Shown here one piece after another: positions 33,275-42,669 of a DNA stretch of 64,000 nt. The first letter of the stretch is position 1; the number at the start of each line of letters is the position of its first letter. The notes beneath the pieces are model-generated. The model was given only the letters and a program-made list of their open reading frames with translations, made no database searches and had not been told where the DNA came from. This stretch comes from Roseibium sp. (GTDB lineage Bacteria > Pseudomonadota > Alphaproteobacteria > Rhizobiales > Stappiaceae): assembly GCA_017643215.1 (NCBI GenBank), contig JAEPNV010000013.1, positions 62,001 to 126,000 on the forward strand, read 5' to 3'. The position numbers and the translations under genes were made by a program.

Positions 33275-34462
33275 TCACTCGGCCGCGGCGCGGCCCTGGT
33301 TCATGGTTTCGCCCAGGACATCCATTGCCGCCTGGACGCCGCCAGCCTGATGCGGCACGCCCGCGTCTCGCAGGCCCATCTCCACGCCAGCCAAAGTGCC
33401 GCACAGCATCAGGTCGTTGAAATCACCCAGGTGACCGATGCGGAAGACGCGGTCCGCGACCTTGGACAGGCCATTGCCGAGAGACATGTCGTAATTGGCG
33501 AGCGTTATGGAACGGAAAAGGTCCGCAGAATGCCCCTCCGGCATCAGGACGGCGGTCAGCACGCCCGAGCAGTGTTCAGGCTTCGTGCAAAGCACATCCA
33601 GGCCCCAGGCGCGCACTGCAGCGCGGGTCGCCCTGCCGTGACGGGCATGGCGGGCAAAGACGTTGGCCATGCCCTCCTCCCGCAGCATGGCAATGGCCTC
33701 GTTCAGTCCGAACAAAAGATTGGTCGCCGGTGTGTAGGGGAAATAACCGTTCGTGTTCGGACCGATCATCTCGTCCCACGCCCAGTAGGACTTTTGCAGA
33801 GAGGCTGTCTTGGACGCCTCCAATGCCTTTTCGCTGACAGCGTTGAAGGACAGGCCCGGCGGCAGCATCAGTCCCTTCTGGGATCCAGAGACGGTGACAT
33901 CCACTCCCCAGGCATCGTGCTCATAGGGCAATGAGGCGAGACCCGAGATCGTGTCGACCATGAGTAGGGCCGGATGGCCGGCAGCATCGATTGCTTTGCG
34001 GATATCGGCTATCGGCGAGACTGCCCCCGTCGACGTTTCATTGTGTACCACACACACGGCCTTGATCTCGTGGGCCGTGTCCGCGCGCAGACGCTCCTCG
34101 ATTTTCGCTGGATCCGCCCCGGCCCGCCACTCACTTTCAATGAACACCGGGTTCAGGCCCAACCGGGTGGCAAGCCCTTTCCACAATGTCGCAAAATGAC
34201 CGGTCTCGTACATCAGGACGGTGTCGCCTGGTGACAAGGTGTTCACCAGCGCAGCTTCCCAAGCGCCGGTGCCCGATGATGGATAAATCACGACGTGCGC
34301 TTCGGTCCCGAAGACCCATTTCATGCCATTGAGCGCAGCCTTGCCGACATCCCCGAATGCCGGGCCGCGGTGGTCCATTACCGGAAAGTCCATGGCGCGC
34401 AGAATGCGATCGGGCACGTTGGACGGACCCGGAATCTGCAGGAAATGACGACCGGCTGGCAT
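33275..34462 (-). CDS. Class V aminotransferase (serine/alanine/aspartate--glyoxylate type)
   Basis: A 395-aa PLP enzyme that probably transfers an amino group to glyoxylate. Features are QIPGPSNVPDRILRAMDFPV, SGTGAWEAALVNTLSPGD, VHNETSTGAV, MVDTISGLASLPYEHDAWGV and the PLP lysine in VSGSQKGLMLPPGL. Length matches serine--glyoxylate aminotransferase. BhcA of the beta-hydroxyaspartate cycle is in the same family, but bhcB, bhcC and bhcD are absent here. It heads the minus-strand catabolic cluster, divergent from the YdiJ-like dehydrogenase. The amino donor cannot be told from sequence. Confidence 0.88.
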   Translation of the reverse strand: MPAGRHFLQIPGPSNVPDRILRAMDFPVMDHRGPAFGDVGKAALNGMKWVFGTEAHVVIYPSSGTGAWEAALVNTLSPGDTVLMYETGHFATLWKGLATRLGLNPVFIESEWRAGADPAKIEERLRADTAHEIKAVCVVHNETSTGAVSPIADIRKAIDAAGHPALLMVDTISGLASLPYEHDAWGVDVTVSGSQKGLMLPPGLSFNAVSEKALEASKTASLQKSYWAWDEMIGPNTNGYFPYTPATNLLFGLNEAIAMLREEGMANVFARHARHGRATRAAVRAWGLDVLCTKPEHCSGVLTAVLMPEGHSADLFRSITLANYDMSLGNGLSKVADRVFRIGHLGDFNDLMLCGTLAGVEMGLRDAGVPHQAGGVQAAMDVLGETMNQGRAAAE

Positions 34463-34537
34463 GTATTATTCCTCCCTCAACGCGGCATTCGCGCCGCCCT
34501 TTTTTCCGCCCCGACAATGCATCTGCTCGAGGGCTGG

Positions 34538-34576
34538 TTGACAACTATTGAATTATGAATTCATTTTTAATGTCAA
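34538..34576. promoter_or_regulatory. Nested dyads in the divergent promoter of the catabolic cluster
   Basis: TTGACA (34538-34543) and TGTCAA (34571-34576) are mirror elements that can serve as outward or inward -35 boxes. Between them TGAATTATGAATTCA (34549-34563) has perfect 6-bp arms around ATG. The stretch is sharply AT-rich. It is a good candidate operator for the GntR regulator encoded in the cluster. Confidence 0.5.
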
Positions 34577-34613
34577 GAACAGAAATTTCGGACCATCCGA
34601 AAAGGGAGGATGC

Positions 34614-37532
34614 ATGCTCCGCGAAGGGCTCAGATCGCGACTGGCGAAAAACTTTGACGGTGACCTGCTGTTCGACGACTTTTCCCGCGCCCGCTACGCA
34701 ACCGACGCCTCGCACTACCAGATCGTGCCGGCGGCCGTGGCGGCCCCGCGCACCGCGGAAGATGTGGCCAAGGCGCTTGACGCTGCACGAGAAGACGGCC
34801 TGCCGGTCACGATGCGCGGTGGCGGCACCTCACAATGCGGGCAAACGGTCAACAGCGGCCTTGTGCTGGATTGCTCCAAATACCTCAACGGGCTTCTTGA
34901 GCTTGATGTGGAAGGACGCCGGGCCCTGGTTCAACCAGGTATTGTACTAGATGAGCTGAACCGGATGCTGAGGCCGCACGGGCTCTGGTTCCCGGTCGAC
35001 GTTTCAACCTCATCGCGCGCGACGCTCGGCGGTATGACCGCCAACAATTCCTGCGGTGCACGCTCGCTGCGCTACGGCACAACACGCGACAACATAATTT
35101 CACTAAAGGGGCTTCTGGCAAACGGCACCCCGTTTGAATTCGGCCCAGGTTCGGGAAACCGGGTGCCAGACGACATGCTTCAGCGGTTGACGGCGCTCGG
35201 CCAACGCGAAGCTGACGAAGTTGCCCTGCGGTTTCCAAAGGTCCAGCGCCGGGTCGGCGGTTACAACATCGATGCCCTGGTTCCCGGCAGCACGCCCATC
35301 AACCTGGCACACCTCCTGGTCGGCTCGGAAGGCACGCTGGCGGTTTCAACCGCGATCGAAATCAAACTGTCGCCGCTGCCACCCAAAGATAGGGTCCAGG
35401 GCATCTGTCACTTTCCGACGTTCAGAGCCGCCATGGAGGCCGCGCAGCATCTGGTCAAGCTGAAGCCGACACAGGTCGAGCTGGTCGACCGGACCATGCT
35501 CAATCTTGCGCGCGAGATCCCCGTTTTCGTGCCGACATTGAAGGCCTTCCTCAAGGGTGATCCGGCGGCCCTCCTAATTGTCGAATTCGCCGACAGCCCG
35601 GATGAGAACGCGGAGAGCATCCGCGACCTTCACGATTGCATGGCTGACCTCGGGTATGGCTTTGAGGGGGACGGAGACAAACAGGGCGGTGTCGTCGAAA
35701 TATGGGAGGCGGCGCTCATTGCCGATATTGGTGAACTGCGCAAATCCGGTCTGAACATCATGATGTCGATGAAGGACGCGGCAAAACCAGTGTCTTTCGT
35801 CGAGGACGCCGCGGTCCCTCTGGAGCATCTGGCCGACTACACCGACCGGCTGACAGAGGTCTTTCGCAAACATGACACCGAAGGCACGTGGTACGCGCAT
35901 GCCTCCGAAGGCTGTCTGCATGTCCGCCCGGTGCTGAACCTGCGCCTTGAAAAAGACGTCAAGGCTATGCGGGCCATCGCCGAAGAAGCGTTTTCCTTCG
36001 TAAGGGAGTACAAGGGCTCGCATTCGGGCGAGCATGGCGACGGGATCGTGCGCTCGGAATTTCACGAAATGATGTTCGGTCAGCGTCTTGTGCGAGCTTT
36101 TGCCGAAGTGAAGCAGACCTTCGACCCTGAAGGTGTTCTCAACCCCGGCAAGATCGTCGATCCGCCTAAAATGGACGACCGCAGCCTGCTCCGCTACCCG
36201 CCGGAGTACCGGTTCGACGATCTCCGTACCGGTTTTGACTGGTCAGCATGGTCCGGCGCCTCGGGCGGTTTCCAGGGCGCCATCGAGATGTGCAACAACA
36301 ATGGCGCGTGCCGCAAGCTCCAGGGCGGCGCCATGTGCCCCTCATACCGGGTGACGCGCAACGAGAAGGACGTAACACGGGGCCGGGCCAACACCCTGCG
36401 GCTGGCGATGTCCGGCAAACTTGGCAAGGACGCTTTGCTGCGCGATGAAATGGCGGAGACGATGAAGCTCTGCGTCGGATGCAAGGCCTGCCAGCGGGAA
36501 TGCCCGACCGGCGTCGACATGGCCAAAATGAAGACCGAGGTGCTCCACCAGCGCGGGCAGAAACTCGGCTTTTCGCTAAAGGACCGCCTGATCGCGGAGC
36601 TGCCCCGCTATGCGCGCCTTGCCGTAACGCTGCGCCCGCTGTTCGCGCTCCGCAACAAGGTCCCGGCCCTGGCCAGACTGAGCGAGCGGATAACCGGTAT
36701 TTCAGCACGGCGGTCATTACCGGTGTTGCGCGTGGATTTCTTCCGCGAACGCGAAATCGCCGCCACAGCCGAGGGCGAAAATGCTGAGGCGGTGGTGCTG
36801 TTTGCAGATACCTTCAATCGCTGGATGGACCCCGAGATCCCGAGAGCCGCCCTCAACGTTCTCACCCGGGCCGGCTACCGGGTTCATGCGGCCAGTCCTT
36901 TGACAGGCCGCCCCTTGTGCTGCGGACGGACCTATCTCGCGGCTGGCATGATCGACAAGGCCCGGGCAGAAGCGCGGCGGACCGCCAAGGCGCTTTTGCC
37001 CCATGTCCAAGCCGGGCGCCCGGTGGTCGGACTGGAGCCGTCATGCCTTTTGACGCTGCGCGATGAATTCAAAGCTCTGCTGCCGGGCGCGGACAGCGGT
37101 CTGCTCGCGGACAACGCCCTTTTGTTTGAAGAGTTTGTCGCCCGCGAGCTCGAGGCGGGGCGCATGTCCCTATCGGCAACCGGAGGCACGTCAAAGGCCT
37201 ACGTGCATGGGCACTGCCACCAAAAGGCCGCCGGCGTGATGGGCGATATGGCGCGCACGCTGCGCGCGGTGCCGGGGCTTGACGCCGACTTTATCGAATC
37301 GTCTTGCTGTGGCATGGCAGGCGCGTTCGGATATGATGCCGACACAATCGACGTTTCGATGGCGATGGGAGAGTTGACGTTGCTACCGAAAGTGCGGGCG
37401 GCTGAAGATGATGCGCTGATCATCGCGAACGGTACGTCCTGCCGGCATCAGATCGCAGACGGGACAGGACGCAAGGTGCTGCACGTGGCGCAGGTTTTGG
37501 AGGCTGCAATGCAAAGGGGAGAGCCTGAATAG
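34614..37532 (+). CDS. FAD-linked oxidoreductase with iron-sulfur and CCG domains (YdiJ/GlcD-GlcF-like fusion)
   Basis: A 972-aa fusion expected to oxidise a 2-hydroxy acid and send electrons through Fe-S clusters towards quinone. FAD_binding_4 is at about 30-230 (MRGGGTSQCGQTV, TANNSCGARSLRYGTTRDN). The FAD-oxidase C-terminal domain spans about 260-520 (SGEHGDGIVRSEF). Two ferredoxin-like Cys groups are at about 560-630 (CNNNGACRK; CVGCKACQRECPTGVD). CCG-type cysteine-rich segments follow (LCCGRTY; SSCCGMAGAFGYD). The closest characterised type is D-2-hydroxyglutarate or D-lactate dehydrogenase. GGGAGGA before ATG 34614 sets the start. One base overlaps the GntR gene. Confidence 0.92.
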   Translation: MLREGLRSRLAKNFDGDLLFDDFSRARYATDASHYQIVPAAVAAPRTAEDVAKALDAAREDGLPVTMRGGGTSQCGQTVNSGLVLDCSKYLNGLLELDVEGRRALVQPGIVLDELNRMLRPHGLWFPVDVSTSSRATLGGMTANNSCGARSLRYGTTRDNIISLKGLLANGTPFEFGPGSGNRVPDDMLQRLTALGQREADEVALRFPKVQRRVGGYNIDALVPGSTPINLAHLLVGSEGTLAVSTAIEIKLSPLPPKDRVQGICHFPTFRAAMEAAQHLVKLKPTQVELVDRTMLNLAREIPVFVPTLKAFLKGDPAALLIVEFADSPDENAESIRDLHDCMADLGYGFEGDGDKQGGVVEIWEAALIADIGELRKSGLNIMMSMKDAAKPVSFVEDAAVPLEHLADYTDRLTEVFRKHDTEGTWYAHASEGCLHVRPVLNLRLEKDVKAMRAIAEEAFSFVREYKGSHSGEHGDGIVRSEFHEMMFGQRLVRAFAEVKQTFDPEGVLNPGKIVDPPKMDDRSLLRYPPEYRFDDLRTGFDWSAWSGASGGFQGAIEMCNNNGACRKLQGGAMCPSYRVTRNEKDVTRGRANTLRLAMSGKLGKDALLRDEMAETMKLCVGCKACQRECPTGVDMAKMKTEVLHQRGQKLGFSLKDRLIAELPRYARLAVTLRPLFALRNKVPALARLSERITGISARRSLPVLRVDFFREREIAATAEGENAEAVVLFADTFNRWMDPEIPRAALNVLTRAGYRVHAASPLTGRPLCCGRTYLAAGMIDKARAEARRTAKALLPHVQAGRPVVGLEPSCLLTLRDEFKALLPGADSGLLADNALLFEEFVARELEAGRMSLSATGGTSKAYVHGHCHQKAAGVMGDMARTLRAVPGLDADFIESSCCGMAGAFGYDADTIDVSMAMGELTLLPKVRAAEDDALIIANGTSCRHQIADGTGRKVLHVAQVLEAAMQRGEPE

Positions 37533-38242
37533 TGAGCCAGACTCTTGATGTTGGTGGAGAGAACGGTTCACAGCCGGATTTCGGATTGGCCAGGCCGCCG
37601 CTTGCCGTGCAACTGTCGGATATGCTGCGCGAGATGATCCTGGAGGGCGCCCTTCCCGGCGGGGAAAAAATCCGTGAAAAGGACCTGACCGTTCGCTTTG
37701 GTGTGTCTCGCACACCGTTGCGCGAAGCCATGAAGGTTCTTGCCGCGGAGGGGTTGATCGAGCTCATTCCGAACCGCGGCGCAATCGTCAGCCGGCATTC
37801 CGTTGAGGACCTGGCGGACGTCTTTCCCGTGCTGGCGTCACTGGAACGGCTCGCGGGGGAGTTGGCCGCCGTACGCGCCACCGACGCAGAGATTGAGCGG
37901 ATCTGCACCCTGACGGCAAATCTCGGACAAACGGTTGAAGGCGCCAACCGGCCCCAATACTTCAAAATCAACCAGGCAATTCATGATGCTATCCTGGCAG
38001 CGTCCGGCAATGAAACACTGATCCGGACACACGCCACGATTGCCGGCCGCGTTCACCGGGCCCGCTATCAGGCCAACCTGACAAAGTCCCGGTGGGAACG
38101 CGCACTCGAAGAGCACGGGCGCATTGCGGACGCGCTGAAAAAAAGAGATGGCGCCAGGCTGGGTGCATTGCTGAACGAGCACATGTTGGCAAAGCTCTCG
38201 TCTATACTGGACGCGCTTCAGGCAGGCGAAACAGGCACATAA
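37532..38242 (+). CDS. GntR-family regulator (FadR/FCD subfamily)
   Basis: A 236-aa regulator that starts at GTG 37532, sharing one base with the dehydrogenase stop (TAGTG). Residues about 22-90 are the winged helix (LREMILEGALPGGEKIREKD, RFGVSRTPLREAMKVLAAEG). Residues about 100-225 are the FCD effector-binding domain, with metal-ligand-type His in QAIHDAI, TIAGRVHRARY and NEHM. FCD regulators commonly bind carboxylates. The likely target is the palindrome at 34549-34563 between the divergent arms of the catabolic cluster. Confidence 0.92.
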   Translation: MSQTLDVGGENGSQPDFGLARPPLAVQLSDMLREMILEGALPGGEKIREKDLTVRFGVSRTPLREAMKVLAAEGLIELIPNRGAIVSRHSVEDLADVFPVLASLERLAGELAAVRATDAEIERICTLTANLGQTVEGANRPQYFKINQAIHDAILAASGNETLIRTHATIAGRVHRARYQANLTKSRWERALEEHGRIADALKKRDGARLGALLNEHMLAKLSSILDALQAGETGT

Positions 38243-38659
38243 GCGCCGGTGGTCGCCCAAAGCCAGAGCGGCACGCCGTGCCGTGGGTTCGCCACGTGCC
38301 GGGCACCGGACCTCATTGAGGGTCTGACCGGCGAAACGGAGGCGCGTAGCAGGCCCCCTCATGTCTGACCATCAGGTCAGGCCAGGAAGGTCGTGTAATA
38401 CACCGCAACATCTTGCGTATTTTAAAGACGGCTCTTCGTGTTGCGACGATTGCTCCGCCGGTTCAAAGCAAAGAGCAGTTGTCAGCGCATTTTCATGATA
38501 GATCCGCGCTGCCTTGATACATTTCGGACGCGGTATTCCGAAGCTTCGGCGGCCGTCGATAAGTGCCGAGACACAATTCACGAAGTTTAAATTCGTGCCG
38601 AGTAGCCTCGGGCCGATTGAAATCAGATTTTTCAAGTCCCGACGAAGGACATTTGCGCC
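38243..38659. other. 417-bp intergenic region with several hairpins
   Basis: No gene is recognised. The first 140 bp are dense in inverted repeats: CCGGTG / CACCGG (38246-38251, 38304-38309), CGTGG / CCACG (38282-38296), GACC / GGTC (38309-38324), and CTGACC-ATCA-GGTCAG (38365-38380), which has a 6-bp stem. They could be a structured RNA or an intergenic repeat element. GGTCAGGCCAGGAAGG resembles part of the 4.5S RNA loop but lacks the rest. The remainder is AT-richer and must hold the kinase promoter. Confidence 0.45.
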
Positions 38660-41600
38660 TTGACTGCTCCTGCTTGTTTTCCTGCCGATGAAGCGGAACG
38701 CCTTGCCACTTTGCGCCGCTATTCCATTCTGGACACGCCGCCGGAAGAGAACTTTAACCGTATTGTAAGGCTGGCCTCGCGCCAGTTCAAAGTCCCGATC
38801 GCGCTGATTTCTTTGATTGATGAGAACCGCCAGTGGTTCAAGGCGGTACGCGGGCTGGATGCCAAGCAGACGGACCGCGACCCCGCCTTTTGCGCCCATA
38901 CCATATTGGGCGATAGCGTTTTCTACATCCCGGACGCCACCAGGGATGAACGCTTTGCCGACAATCCGTTTGTCACCGGTGATCTCGGCATTCGCTTTTA
39001 TGCCGGCGCGCCACTTGTGACGCCGCTTGGCGTCACGCTCGGCACGCTGTGCCTGATCGACACCGAACCGCGTCATGATTTTTCGGCGGAAGACCAGGCC
39101 CTGTTGACGGATCTGGCGGCCGTTGTCGTCGATCAGATCGAAATGCGCTATGCGACCGGAGACGTGCTCACGGCGGTGGAGGGCCGCATCAAGGCAGAAG
39201 ACGATCTCGCCACAACCGAGCATCAGCTGGAATTGTTCTTCGCGCACACGCCCGTCGCTGTCGCCATGTTCGACACTCAGATGCGCTATATCGCGGCCAG
39301 CAGCGCCTGGCGAGACGTGTTCGAGCTTGAGACCGAACGCCTCGTCGGCCGCTGCCAATACGATGTGGTGCCGCATTTACCGGCCGAGTGGCGGCTCCAG
39401 AACGATCAATGCCTCCAGGGCGCGACGTGGACAATCGAGGAAGACCAGCTTCCACGACCGGGCGGCGGTTTTCACTGGGTCCGCCGCCGCGCCTGCCCAT
39501 GGCGCGAGCGTTCGGGCAAGATCGGCGGCGTAATCGTCTTTGTCGAACTCATCAACGACCGGAAAGAGGCTGAAGCCGAACTGGAACGCAGCCATGCATT
39601 CTTCCAGGCCGTGTTGGAAAACATGCAGGACGGCATCGTTGCCTGCGATGCGGACGGCCGGCTTTCACTTTTCAACGCGGCAACTCGGCGCTTCCACGGG
39701 GTGGACAGTGCACCAATTCCACCGGAGCAATGGACCGAACGCTACGACCTCTTCGATGCCGATGGCGAAACGCCGCTTGCAATGGAGCGCATCCCGCTGT
39801 TTCGGGCGCTCAATGGCGAAACGGTCGAACAGCAGGAAATGGTCATTGCGGCGAAGGGCCAGGAGCCGCGCCGTTTGGTTGCCGATGCGGCGGCGATGTT
39901 CGACTCCAGCGGAAACAAGCTGGGCGCCGTGGCGTCGATGCATGATGTGACGAAGGAACGTAAGGCGGAAGAGCGCTGGAAGAATGCCGAGTCCCGCTAT
40001 CGGGCCATCTTCAACCACACCTTCCAGTTCTGCGGCCTGCTCGATCTTGAGGGGACCCTGCTTGAAGCCAACGACACCGCCATCAATTTCGCCGGTCTGA
40101 CCCGCGCCGACCTTGTCGGCAAGCCGTTTTGGGACTGCCACTGGTGGCAAGTCGGCGAACCAACCAAGGCGCAGTTGCGTGATGCAGTTGAGCGCGCGCG
40201 CACAGGCGCGTTTGTCCGTTACGAAGTCGAAGTCCAAGGCAGGGGTGGCCTTCGGATTCCGATTGACTTCTCGCTCAAGCCCGTAGAGGACGAGAACGGG
40301 GCCGTCATCCAGCTTATCGCAGAAGGGCGGGATATTTCCGATAAGCGCGAAACTGAAGCGCTCCTCCGCCTGGTTGCCGATAACCTGCCGTTTCTTGTCG
40401 CTTATGTGGACACCGATCTAAGGTATCGCTTCATCAACCGCACTGGTGCCCAGTGGTTCGCGCGTCCCGCAGAGGATATTCTCGGACGAACCGCACAAGA
40501 GATCCTCGGCAACGCCAACCTCAAAGGGCTCAAGGAGCATCTGCGACGCGCATCCGGTGGAAAAGGGGAAACCGTCGAGGAAGCGGTGACGTATTGCGAC
40601 GGAATCAGGCGTTTTGTCCAACGGGTTTATGTCCCGGACCGGGATGAAAACGGCACCATTCGCGGATACATCGCCATCGCGATGGACACGACTGAGCGCA
40701 AGACCGCTGAGGAGGCGCTCAAGCGGCACAAAAATGAGCTTGAACTCATACTAAACAGTGTCCCGATCCGTGTGTTTTACAAAGACGACAAGAATCGAAT
40801 TCTCCGGCTCAATAAACCCGCAGCCGATTCTCTGGGCATTTCAGTCGAAGCCGGAGAAGGGGCTGACACTTACGATCTGTTCCCCGAGATGGCCAACAAA
40901 TACCATGACGATGATCTCGAAGTCATCAATTCTGGTCAGCCTAAACTCGGCATCGTCGAGGAATACACGCCACGCGATGGCCGGCGTGGCTGGGTACGCA
41001 CCGACAAAGTTCCCCATACCGATCCTGACACAGGCGAACGCTTCATTTTCGTTGCGGCATTCGACATTACAACGGAGAAGCACGCCGAGGACGCATTGCG
41101 TGCCAGCGAGGAGCGGTATCGACTCCTGTACAACAAGACGCCGGTGATGCTGCACTCGATCGACCGGGAAGGTCGTCTTCTGAGTGTCAGCGACTTTTGG
41201 CTGGACAAGCTGGGCTATGAGCGCAGCGAGGTGATCGGGCGCGATTCGACCGACTTCCTGACGCCAGAATCCCGTGAGCGGGCAACCAAAGGTATTTTGC
41301 CCGAATTCGTGCGGACCGGGACCTGCAAGGACATTGAGTGCCAGATGGTCACGAAATCGGGACAGGTGGTCGACGTATTGCTATCGGCCATTGCCGAACA
41401 TGGCAGCACTGGTGAGGTCATCAAGTCGCTTGCGGTCATGACCGACATCACGGACCGCAAAGTTGTCGAACGCCAGTTTGTCCAGGCACAGAAGATGGAG
41501 TCGGTCGGTCAACTTACCGGCGGACTAGCCCACGACTTCAACAATCTGCTCGGCGTCATCATGGGGAATCTCCAGCTCATAGAACGCTCTGTTAAAGGCA

Positions 41601-42652
41601 ATGAGAGAGCGGAAAAGCGGATAACGGCAGCACTTGGAGCTGTCGATAAGGGTGCCGAACTGACCAGGCGACTGCTTGCGTTTTCCCGCAAGCAGAATCT
41701 GGAGACGGAGGCCGTGGCGCCCGGGCCGCTCCTCACCAACATAAGCCATCTTATCCAGCGGACATTGGGAGAGAGCGTGGAGCTGGAAAGCCATGTTCCG
41801 CCTGATCTTCCGGTTGTGCGTACCGACCCTAACCAGCTGGAGTCAGCCATTCTCAATCTTGCCGTCAACGCGAGAGACGCGATGCCCGATGGAGGCAAAC
41901 TGACCATCGAGGCGAACGCGGTGAGGATTAACGACAACGATGCCGCTAGAAACAACGAGATCGAAGCTGGGGACTATGTTGTCATTGCGGTCACGGATAC
42001 AGGCATCGGCATTCCCAAAGACAAGCTTCAAAGTGTCTTTGAGCCTTTCTTCACAACGAAAGAAGTCGGGAAAGGCAGTGGCCTCGGTCTGAGTATGATC
42101 TACGGCTTCATGAAGCAGTCCGGCGGGCAGGTCCGCATCTACAGCGAAGAAGAGGTCGGGACCACGGTTCGGCTCTATCTGCTGATCGGCAATCAGGCCT
42201 GGGAAACGACAGTGGTGACGCCAGAGGCCGTGGCGCAGGTTTCTGGCGGGCGAGAGAAGATCCTTGTTGTCGAGGACCAGGAAGAGGTACGCGATATCGC
42301 TGTCGCTCTATTGGAAGATCTCGGCTATGTCGTTCATGAAGCCGGTGATGCTGCCCAGGGTTTGCGTCTGCTCGGATCCGATGACGCATTCGATCTGCTG
42401 TTTACCGATATCGTGATGCCTGGCGGTATGGACGGCACCAAGCTGGCGCAACAAGCGCGCGAGTTGCGGCCGGGCCTGCCGGTTGTCTTCACGACGGGGT
42501 ACGCAGAGGCGGCCGTGCTGCATGAAGGAGAGGTGTATTCCGCCAGCAATCTCGTCACCAAGCCCTATCGCCGCAATGAACTGGCGACCAAAATCCGCTC
42601 AGCCCTGGATGCGTCGAAAGTAGGCGCCGTTCCGACTTCCGCGTCGGCTTGA
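38660..42652 (+). CDS. Multi-PAS hybrid sensor histidine kinase
   Basis: A 1330-aa cytosolic hybrid kinase. A GAF domain spans about 20-165 (YSILDTPPEENFNRIVRLAS). About six PAS modules follow at about 190, 310, 450, 570, 695 and 820, most closed by PAC-type ends (VTKERKAEE, DISDKRETEA, DTTERKTAEE, DITTEKHAED, DITDRKVVE). HisKA has the phospho-His at about 958 (GQLTGGLAHDFNNLLGV). The HATPase domain has NARDAMPDGG, DTGIGIPKD and GSGLGLSM. A C-terminal receiver has the phospho-Asp at about 1250 (LLFTDIVMPGGMDG). No membrane helix is evident. The start is a TTG with weak GAAGGA before it; no in-frame ATG precedes the GAF domain. It heads a four-gene c-di-GMP module. Confidence 0.92.
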   Translation: MTAPACFPADEAERLATLRRYSILDTPPEENFNRIVRLASRQFKVPIALISLIDENRQWFKAVRGLDAKQTDRDPAFCAHTILGDSVFYIPDATRDERFADNPFVTGDLGIRFYAGAPLVTPLGVTLGTLCLIDTEPRHDFSAEDQALLTDLAAVVVDQIEMRYATGDVLTAVEGRIKAEDDLATTEHQLELFFAHTPVAVAMFDTQMRYIAASSAWRDVFELETERLVGRCQYDVVPHLPAEWRLQNDQCLQGATWTIEEDQLPRPGGGFHWVRRRACPWRERSGKIGGVIVFVELINDRKEAEAELERSHAFFQAVLENMQDGIVACDADGRLSLFNAATRRFHGVDSAPIPPEQWTERYDLFDADGETPLAMERIPLFRALNGETVEQQEMVIAAKGQEPRRLVADAAAMFDSSGNKLGAVASMHDVTKERKAEERWKNAESRYRAIFNHTFQFCGLLDLEGTLLEANDTAINFAGLTRADLVGKPFWDCHWWQVGEPTKAQLRDAVERARTGAFVRYEVEVQGRGGLRIPIDFSLKPVEDENGAVIQLIAEGRDISDKRETEALLRLVADNLPFLVAYVDTDLRYRFINRTGAQWFARPAEDILGRTAQEILGNANLKGLKEHLRRASGGKGETVEEAVTYCDGIRRFVQRVYVPDRDENGTIRGYIAIAMDTTERKTAEEALKRHKNELELILNSVPIRVFYKDDKNRILRLNKPAADSLGISVEAGEGADTYDLFPEMANKYHDDDLEVINSGQPKLGIVEEYTPRDGRRGWVRTDKVPHTDPDTGERFIFVAAFDITTEKHAEDALRASEERYRLLYNKTPVMLHSIDREGRLLSVSDFWLDKLGYERSEVIGRDSTDFLTPESRERATKGILPEFVRTGTCKDIECQMVTKSGQVVDVLLSAIAEHGSTGEVIKSLAVMTDITDRKVVERQFVQAQKMESVGQLTGGLAHDFNNLLGVIMGNLQLIERSVKGNERAEKRITAALGAVDKGAELTRRLLAFSRKQNLETEAVAPGPLLTNISHLIQRTLGESVELESHVPPDLPVVRTDPNQLESAILNLAVNARDAMPDGGKLTIEANAVRINDNDAARNNEIEAGDYVVIAVTDTGIGIPKDKLQSVFEPFFTTKEVGKGSGLGLSMIYGFMKQSGGQVRIYSEEEVGTTVRLYLLIGNQAWETTVVTPEAVAQVSGGREKILVVEDQEEVRDIAVALLEDLGYVVHEAGDAAQGLRLLGSDDAFDLLFTDIVMPGGMDGTKLAQQARELRPGLPVVFTTGYAEAAVLHEGEVYSASNLVTKPYRRNELATKIRSALDASKVGAVPTSASA

Positions 42653-42669
42653 ACAGTTTGGAGCGTCGA

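Noticed and set aside
33275-34462. BhcA of the beta-hydroxyaspartate cycle
   Set aside because: The family fits, but the dehydratase, aldolase and iminosuccinate reductase genes that define the cycle are not in the neighbourhood.
38365-38400. 4.5S (SRP) RNA
   Set aside because: GGTCAGG and GGAAGG occur, but the AGCAG part of the asymmetric loop and the long flanking helix are missing.
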